Origin: Escallonia rubra
Taxonomy: Eukaryota > Streptophyta > Magnoliopsida > Escalloniales > Escalloniaceae
Length of the DNA stretch: 64,000 nucleotides
NCBI GenBank assembly: GCA_033065855.1
Contig: JAVXUO010000227.1
Coordinates: forward strand, 98,069 to 162,068
Direction of reading: 5' to 3'
Part shown: positions 56,672-64,000 of the stretch, one piece after another
Numbering within the stretch: the stretch's first letter is position 1
Layout of the letters: each line of letters opens with the position of its first letter
Made by a program: the position numbers and the translations under genes
Notes under the pieces: model-generated
Seen by the model: only the letters and a program-made list of their open reading frames with translations
Told to the model about the DNA's origin: nothing
The model's database searches: none

Positions 56672-58910
56672 TTGTGACTTCAAACCACAGCAAACCTTTG
56701 ATTTTGACCCAAACCCTCTGCCTTCACAAAGTCAGAGTCTTCAAGAAAAACACAGCAGCCAGAACGAGAACCTTTTTTCTTTACACAGAAAAAGTCATGA
56801 ACTTCGAAAAATTTGCGAAACCAGAGAGTGATAGATGAAGTGACTTTTGTGGGTAGGTTTTTGGGAGTTGGGGTTATAGTAGTGGTGGTGGTGGTGGCAG
56901 TGTCCTCTATCGTCGTGTTGTGCTGTGCTGTGTTGTCCCAATGGAGCCGTTTGACGTTTGAATTTCAAATGAACGGACCCGAGGAACATGTTCCCGCTTG
57001 GTACCCTCGTTTGCTGCACAAAATTGCGAAATTACCTTTGTGTTTATGAATTGATTATGCTAAAGTTAGGATTGGGTTTGTCCTTTTGATGGAAAGGTAC
57101 AAAAAGGGAACCAAAGCAAAGAAAGGGCAGACAAGAATCTGCACAGTTAGTGCATTGAAGATCTGTTGCTTTCCTTGCAAAACAGTTCCTGCCTGAGCTT
57201 CTTAATTCTGTGTGGGAATGCCTTATCTGAACAGCTATTGCTCCTAAATTCATGCTAATTCATCTCCACTTTCAAGTCAAATGCTACAAAGAGTTCCTTT
57301 AAATGGCATATAACAAATTTTAGCACTTCAAATTTTGAGTGCCCAGCTTTTCTTATTTGGTTTATTTTAAACTAATGTCAAGTCAATACATTAAATGTAA
57401 ATAAGTCTAAGATTTTTCAGTATTATCTTTGAACAATAGAGTATAGTAACTATTTGTCCTTCCTAAAAATTTGTGCTTACATGTGCAGTTTCGGGAATAT
57501 AATTTAATGTTACCCGGTATTAGTAAGTAATTAATTAATGTGCTTCCGTAAACTGATTGCCGAATCAAAGAAGACATTCAAAATGAGACCGACAACATAG
57601 TTATTTCCGTGGCTCATTTTGAGTGTTTTCATTCAATACTTTCATAAAATGCATTTAAAGGTGCTCATCCGTCCACATAAAAATGTTCAGAAGTCAGATC
57701 AAGTCGAGCTTTCTCTTAGCAAGTCTCGAGTCACATAACAATTCAACATTGCTCGTGTGTAATTAGTGAAGTAATCAAAGGCCTTTTACGATTCCAACTA
57801 CCTCACATTTCGGACTAAGCTTCATATGCGTCCGCATTGAACTTTCTAATATCCGCTTAGAAAAACCAACAGGGTAGTTCGTTTATAAATTTTGTTTCCA
57901 TGTGTCGTAATGATGGTAAAAAGTTTCCTTTTTTGTGCTGTTCACTTATATTTCGTTTTTGTTTTGCATAAATGTCAGTCAAACGTGTAAAAAAGTGTGG
58001 TATTTTCACAATTCTCAAAAAAGGCTTCATTTTTGTTAGAATAAAGCCAAAAAAGAAAAAAGCAAAAACCACCACCACGAACATCAACAGCTTGGCCAGA
58101 ACCACGGCCTGTCGATGTGCCACCACGAAGAACCCCGTCGACGTCATGCCACCACAAAGGAACACGCCCCGCTGCCTTCGCCCAATCGAGACCCATACAG
58201 CTAACACAAGGCCACCTCAAAACCACCTTCACCACCGCACCATGCACCATGTATCATCAATCGCCACCCACAACAGCCACCTAAATCACCATAACATCGC
58301 CCTCAAGCATTGATCTCCACACCCTCCGTTCGGTTCAGCAGCGCACTGCAACCAATTAGAAGCAATACGAGAAGAAGGTGATTGTGGTAACTGAGTGGGG
58401 GCGGTAGTGCTCGGTTTGGTGGAGGCAGTGGCGCTGCTGGGCCTGGTGGAGGCGGTGGTGATCTAGATTTTTTCTTGCAAAAATGGACGGACCAGATTAA
58501 TTTGGATGAAGGATATGGATTGACGAGTGGGTCCTATTAGGCCAATTATTAGAACTTTTTAGGGTCTTTTAGGCACTATTGTTATTTACCATCTCAATAA
58601 TAAAGGTACTTGTGGAAAAAAGAAATTGACAAGATTAGGTGAAAAAAGAAACAAAATATTGTTATAGAAAAAGTGTAAATGAACATGATGAAGTTTTTAT
58701 TTCCAAAATAAAGAACTCATAATACAAAAGGCAAGAAATAAATACCGAAGATTTTAAACGTAAAAGAACAGCCCCTAAGGTGACTTTAGTGTGGCTACAA
58801 AAAGTTTGAAAATTATATATTTATTTAACAAACTATCAAAAATTAAATAATGTACAAAATTTGTTCCGAACACAAATGACAATAATCAAATATACGTGTT
58901 GTAAAGGGAA
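56672..58910. other. IQD upstream region and intergenic DNA
   Basis: 56672-56830 is the IQD leader. 56880-56900 is a GTG-repeat. 58060-58460 has CCACCAC-rich, then GGTGG-rich DNA. No gene, RNA or transposon end is recognised; long frames here are low-complexity. Confidence 0.5.
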
Positions 58911-60918
58911 TTTTTTTTTTTTTTTTAGCTAACAGAGATTCTCAAGGACAAGAAAACTCAACAAAACATATACAAAAGCAGTTCCCCACAAACTAAAACA
59001 GTGTCATGTCCTATTCATCACTAATGCCATTTAAAATCCCCCATAATTGCATAGCCATTGATTAGTGCCATGGGAAGGAACTTTGTTCCAGCTTCTAACC
59101 CTCAGAATCAACTGCTGAATCAATTCCAGACATTCTTCAACTGAACTCTGGTTCAGTTCAAAAGTTATTGTATTCCTCTGATCCTGTATCATGTAAATTG
59201 TTACTGCTACAGCAAGCTTACCTATGTGTGCTTGGAAGCCCTTGCCAGAAATTCCAAATAGCATAGCTCAACAGATATTTCCAATAATTCAAAACAACAT
59301 TAACTTGCAGTTTTGCATCACCTCAGCCCAAAAAGATTTAGTCTATGTAAGTACATTCTCAAAACAGATGATCAACGTCTTCCTTTTGAGTTAAGCGCAA
59401 TGATACGTGTCATCTGTAATATAACTTCATGCGTCAATTTGGCTTTTGTTCTCGATCTCCCTTTTATAATCATCCAAAGAATCTAGGAATATTTTTAATA
59501 AACCAAACGAACTTCAACCACGAGACATTCTCCTTTTTAGTTCCTAATGCTTGCCAAGCTAACTCGATGGAAATCAGACCTTTTTTTATCCAACACCTTG
59601 TCATCTTGATCACTCCCAAGTAATGCCACAGGTCTTATATCATGTTGCCAAGCTCTAAGAGCTTTTGTGATCTGGAAGTAGGGAACTTCCGGTGACCATT
59701 CTCAAAGATAGATGCAACCTTGTTGTTAACTGCTAGACCGGTATGATACATGATGCGGTTTCCAGATTTTGCATGAATAGGCCCACTAGGCAACCAATTA
59801 TTATCTAACCATAATCATGTACTTTGACGATTACAAATTTCATGATAGATAAACTGCTGCACTTTTGTCACTCAAATTCAGTATTTTGCACCAAGTTCAA
59901 GACAAGTTCATGAGGGCCTGAAAGGACCCTCGATGATGATATTTTATGACACAATTGTGGCACCATTAACCCCAGAGAGTGTTTTTCTTGTGAGTAATAT
60001 CCCAGAGATCGCTGTGTTATTTCATTCCTTCGATCTCTTCATCACGAAACCTCCTTCCTGAATTGGAAAGCACAATTTTGTCCAAGCCGCCTTAGCTCCA
60101 ACACATTTAACATCATTCCGCCCATGTGGTCCTACCCGGCTCGGAGGTGTGAAAAATATAATCACACTTTTATTGCACCAAAAAAAAAAATCATTACGTG
60201 CCAAATAATGGCTCTAGTCTTTGCTATAAATTTTATGACTTGTCTTCTTAGGGAATATGAATGCAGAGCACTAACAAACTTTCATGCTACGGAGAATAGA
60301 TATTGAGAGCTAGATTCTTCTTGCAAAAGATAAATACCTTAGTGTGATATCCAACGTCGGATGTAGGATGATTTGTAATTGGCCTTATAAGACATTGTCC
60401 ATTAACTCATATGTACCTACTTAGTTAGCCCTTTTGAAGGAGACATTATCTTGTGGTGGGACCGTAAACCGGGTCGTTACACTTAGAGTCCAGCTATTAT
60501 CTTCTTAGATGTCCTCTCAATCACTACTTGATAATCCTTTATATGGAATGTTTTTAAAATGAGAGGAAAATGACCAAGGGGAATGTAAATGACTTGTAGG
60601 AGTTGCACAATGATTTTATTTATGATATTTGCCAAAAATTATTGAGATTTTTTGTAGATTAGGATAAAGGCCAAAAAGAGTACCAAATTTGTTCATGGTC
60701 TGCTTGATCCTTGTAAGAGCAGAACGATAAATAGCAGCCAATATAAAGAGTTCATCTATAAAGGATAGGTCATTGATATGCAGAACATGACATTTTGGAT
60801 GAAAAGTAAAATTAGAAGTCACCAAGAAACCCAGAAAAAAGACTCCGTAACTAACAAGGATACTTGAGGAGAGATATGATCCCCTTGTCTTTTGGCCCCT
60901 TAGCAAAGCAAAATATCC

Positions 60919-61404
60919 TCATATTGACCCATTAAGGTTGATTGTAAATTTTGCACTAGCCACACACCCCATAATCCAATTAACACACTTTCTAGGGAAT
61001 AGAAACGCCTTCATTGTGCACCTTATGCTTTCCCACTTCGGTGAGTCATATGCCTTTTGAATGTCAACCTTTAAGACACATACGAGAGTACATGACATCC
61101 TGTAACAATTCTTGACCAGCTCTTGCATTTTTATGATATTATTATCTGCAATGAATTTATTTGATAAAAAAGTTGATTGCCTTTTGCTAAAGATTGTGGG
61201 CAGAACATCTTTAATTCTTACACACAGAATTTTGGTTATGGTCTTGTAGCTTACATTGCAACAAGCAATTAGTCTGAAGTCCGTCATAGTTGTAGGACAT
61301 GGAATTTTAGGAATCAATATAATAGGAGCATCATTGAACAGTTGAATCCTTTTGTCTTGATTAAAGAATTGTAAGACAACTTTGACCACATCTCTGCCCA
61401 CCAT
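60919..61404 (-). pseudogene. LINE reverse transcriptase fragment
   Basis: 161-codon frame with the RT core order of plant L1 elements: IILIPKI, DFRLIACCNVSYKTITKIL, RQSTFLSNKFIADNN, VDIQKAYDSPKWE, NWIMGCV and TINLNGS. The RT continues, after a frameshift, at 60616-60906, where LSFIDELF replaces the catalytic FADD, so it is inactive. Confidence 0.88.
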
Positions 61405-62235
61405 TTTCCAATTTTGTTGATAGAACTTAGTAATATATCATCAGGCCCTAGAGCTTTATTGACTTAAGAGAGAAACGCATCTGCCCTTACATCTCACTCT
61501 GTCACAGGAGCAGAGAGCATAATCCGATGTCAGGTGGAGAAAGTGTTCTTAATAATTTCGCCAAGTCTCCTTTAGTGTACAGTTGCCTTGGCACATGCTT
61601 GCCAAGCAACTGAGCAAAATGCTTAACGGCAATTTGGTGCACAGCTTACTACCATTAAAATGTTCCATGTCCACATATGTAGAGATCACCTTATTGTGAG
61701 CTCCATGCACTTGCACATCCTTATGGCAAATAGGCAGTATTATTATCCCCTTTTTAGAGCTTGAACTCCTGAATTTCGGTGATAAAAGATTCTCAGCTTT
61801 AGATAAATGGAAATATTGTTATTGAAGCTCCTTTTTTTTTCAATTGGACCATATTAGGATCATGCTCCCCAGGAATTTTATTTTGTACTTCTTGAAGTTC
61901 ATAATATCTAGCAGCAGTCTTTTGAGATAAAATGTTGTTGCTTGCCTTATTTAACTGCTTGAACTGAGGCTACAACCTTTACAATTTTACGACCAACTGA
62001 CCTCAAGCATTTTTTTCAAAAGTAGAGTGCATCATCCAACAACTAAAAACCTTGAGGCCTATTGCTATTAGGCTTTCATGAAAATTTTGAATTGAAAGCA
62101 TGGAGCGATCAAATTTGCCAGGCTTCTGTGTTGTTACCTGAGAATTTGGATAGGTAGTCAAACAGCCTTCTATAAAGCATGCACATGATGAGGTCATCAT
62201 CTCTCTTGTACACCGAGTGTAGAACAGCTGTAGCC

Positions 62236-63019
62236 TAGGAAGCACCGACACCTCTTATAGGACGAGGTATGGTGTCCAACACTTACCGACACCTCGACAC
62301 CTCCGGACACGTGTCGAACACCTCTCAGCGGTGTCCGAATTTATTTATTTATTTTTTAATTACCGGACACCGTGTCGGATACCTCTTGAAGACGTGTCGG
62401 ACACCTCTTTAAGAAGTGTCAGACACCTTGTCAAGAAATGTGCACTCGTATGGGGCCAAAATACAATATTTTAAATTTATTTGAGAGATAAATCTGGGGT
62501 TTTTTTAGAAATGAACTTTTAGGCAAAACCTTAATCAGATCAACCCAACAAAAGGTACCTTCTTCTTCTTTATCTCTCATCTCTTTGTCTTTTCTTTCTT
62601 TTTATTGCCTAAAGCATCCAAGCTTGCCAGTCTAGAGTAAGATAGGTCAACATTTCCGACCTCATTTACAGACCATCTGACTATATAAAACCTCTCCTTC
62701 ATACCTTTGGTCTCATGTCTTTTTTTCTTCTCTCTTATTATTGTTGAGACTCTAATCTTGATATTGTTGAGACATTCAACTGCTTTCTTGTTGCCGACCT
62801 TTTTTTTTGTTACTGTTGAGACTATTTCATGTTACTTGCTTTCTTTCTCATCCATTTTGAACGAAATTTAGTTGCTCCAATTGAGATGTGTGTATGTGTG
62901 TGTGTGTATATATATATGTATATATATTCAGCGGTGTCCAAAATCTGATTTTTTAAAAATTGCGGTGTCCGGTGTCCCGGTCGGTGTCGGATACGGTGTC
63001 CGTGTCCGTGCTACCTAGG
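62236..63019. mobile_element. hAT-like MITE inserted in the LINE
   Basis: The ends TAGGAAGCACCGACAC and, inverted, CCTAGGTAGCACGGACAC form a terminal inverted repeat. The flanking 8-mers CTGTAGCC (62228) and CCGTAGCC (63020) are an 8-bp target duplication with one mismatch, as in the hAT superfamily. The ends are packed with GACACC/GGTGTC motifs. There is no transposase. Confidence 0.75.
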
Positions 63020-64000
63020 CCGTAGCCAAAACACTGATTAAACTCATCACCATCTCGTAGGTTTATACTAGCACCCTTTACTTTTGATTAGGATTTCTCG
63101 CAGCATTAAAGTTCACATGATCATTTCCGATACAACTACCTTGATGTTGTAGTTGTTGCCATAACACCCTTCTCTTGTCCCCTTTGTTATTACTATACAC
63201 AAGACAAGGAAACTGCTCAGCTTTCTCCATGTACTTCACCCTTCTGATGATCAGCTGTCAAACCGATTCAAACCTTAATAAAGTTGAAGCTTCTTGGGAT
63301 CCTAACTAATCCACATTCTAGAATCCCTTTTGTTATTTTGTAGCACATACAAATGTCAAATTTCTATTCCGTTCGCTAGTAACTTTACGAATTTTCTCTA
63401 TTTTGACTCTAGTTTCCGGTAAACGAACCAAAGACATATTTTGCTTTTTCATAGCATTTTGAACTTCATACTACTTGACAGGGTCATTCGAGATAGCAAG
63501 CATATTATTTAAACTTAGTACCACTCTCTCTTCGGGTATAGAGTTGCCCTTGCCTTGACTACGAGTCTTACTATGTTGCGGTGCCATATCTTGTGCTTTT
63601 TTTTTTTGGTTAAGAGTGAGAACTGCATTTCGCCATATCTTGTGCTTGAGTGGCAACATTCTCTTCAAACAGCACATCACCAGTTATTTCAAGACTTTGA
63701 AACATATTATGAATACTGGCAGAGGGTGCTTGTATTATACTCACAGGATTAGTCCCTCCTTAACAGGGTTATTGGTTTCACAATGTTGCTCAACCAAAGG
63801 AGTGTCATAAGGTTGTTCATTTTGAATAACCTTCTACATTTCTTGCACTATATCCTTCTCATTTTCTAATTCAAAAAGTTCAACCATTTTATGTGGTTTA
63901 CCCTTTTCAATATCGTTTTCAGAGAAAATGCATCCCTTTTTTCTATTATTCCTAGGGACCCATTTGGATGGAAAAACAGCAAACTTATACCCGATCAAAT

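Larger units (their letters stand above)
58911..64000 (-). mobile_element. Decayed L1-type LINE, 3' part, running off the window
   Basis: Minus-strand non-LTR element. A 16-base T run at 58911-58926 is its poly(A) tail. Fragments of one polyprotein follow in order with many stops and frameshifts: N-terminal region near 63480-63990, linker (FKQLNKASNNIL, KGDNNTAY) near 61700-62000, reverse transcriptase at 60616-61404, and the C-terminal zinc-knuckle region (KAAWTKLCFPIQEGG; IYMIQDQRNTITF) at 59030-60100. It cannot move. It is interrupted by a hAT-like MITE at 62236-63019. Confidence 0.88.

Noticed and set aside
57972-58313. 113-codon Thr/His-rich frame
   Set aside because: Built on CCACCAC-rich low-complexity DNA with overlapping frames on the other strand and no domain.

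Overview
This window is nuclear DNA from a flowering plant, most likely a eudicot. The evidence is spliced genes with GT-AG introns, plant-only gene families (a CYP711A/MAX1 P450, an IQD calmodulin-binding protein, AtB3-type B3 factors, a HIPP metal-binding protein) and dense nests of plant-type Copia, Gypsy, CACTA, LINE and MITE elements. I cannot name the species.

The ordinary genic part is about 49.3-56.7 kb. A complete five-exon MAX1 (CYP711A) gene for strigolactone synthesis (+, 49364-52754) faces a complete five-exon IQD gene (-, 53424-56671), with about 670 bp between their 3' ends. An old partial copy of MAX1, lacking exon 1 and cut by a Copia element, opens the window (1-1645). Downstream of IQD the window ends in a decayed LINE (-) that carries a hAT-like MITE.

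The rest, about 4.4-48.1 kb, is an amplified and rearranged cluster of one small B3-domain gene. Three copies have intact frames (16027-16911 -, 39042-39929 +, 46246-47133 +). One copy was stopped by mutations and then split by a Copia-like element (29011-35949). Part of that copy exists again as an inverted duplicate (18058-18404). Loose copies of the 5' and 3' flanks are scattered through the region. The proteins carry a C-terminal B3 domain, a KLFGV motif and, in two of three, an EAR-type LxLxL motif, so they look like transcriptional repressors.

The most striking structure is a large inverted repeat centred near 27.7 kb. Its arms are about 1.86 kb each (17665-18495 plus 26501-27530, against 27896-29762). 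They consist of B3 5' flank, B3 pseudogene and an LTR piece, with a 365 bp loop of 25-bp tandem repeats and nested hairpins. An 8-kb non-autonomous Gypsy element with near-identical 2.96-kb LTRs later split the left arm. The layout resembles inverted-repeat loci that silence gene families in trans. Here that is an inference.

Other mobile DNA carries captured host exons. Two CACTA-type elements share an RRM-gene segment, and one also holds the first exon of an NADP-isocitrate dehydrogenase. The Copia-like element carries a chimeric P450 fragment. Next to the split B3 gene, a HIPP gene fragment is spliced into B3 flanking DNA through fold-back junctions and has lost its isoprenylation end.
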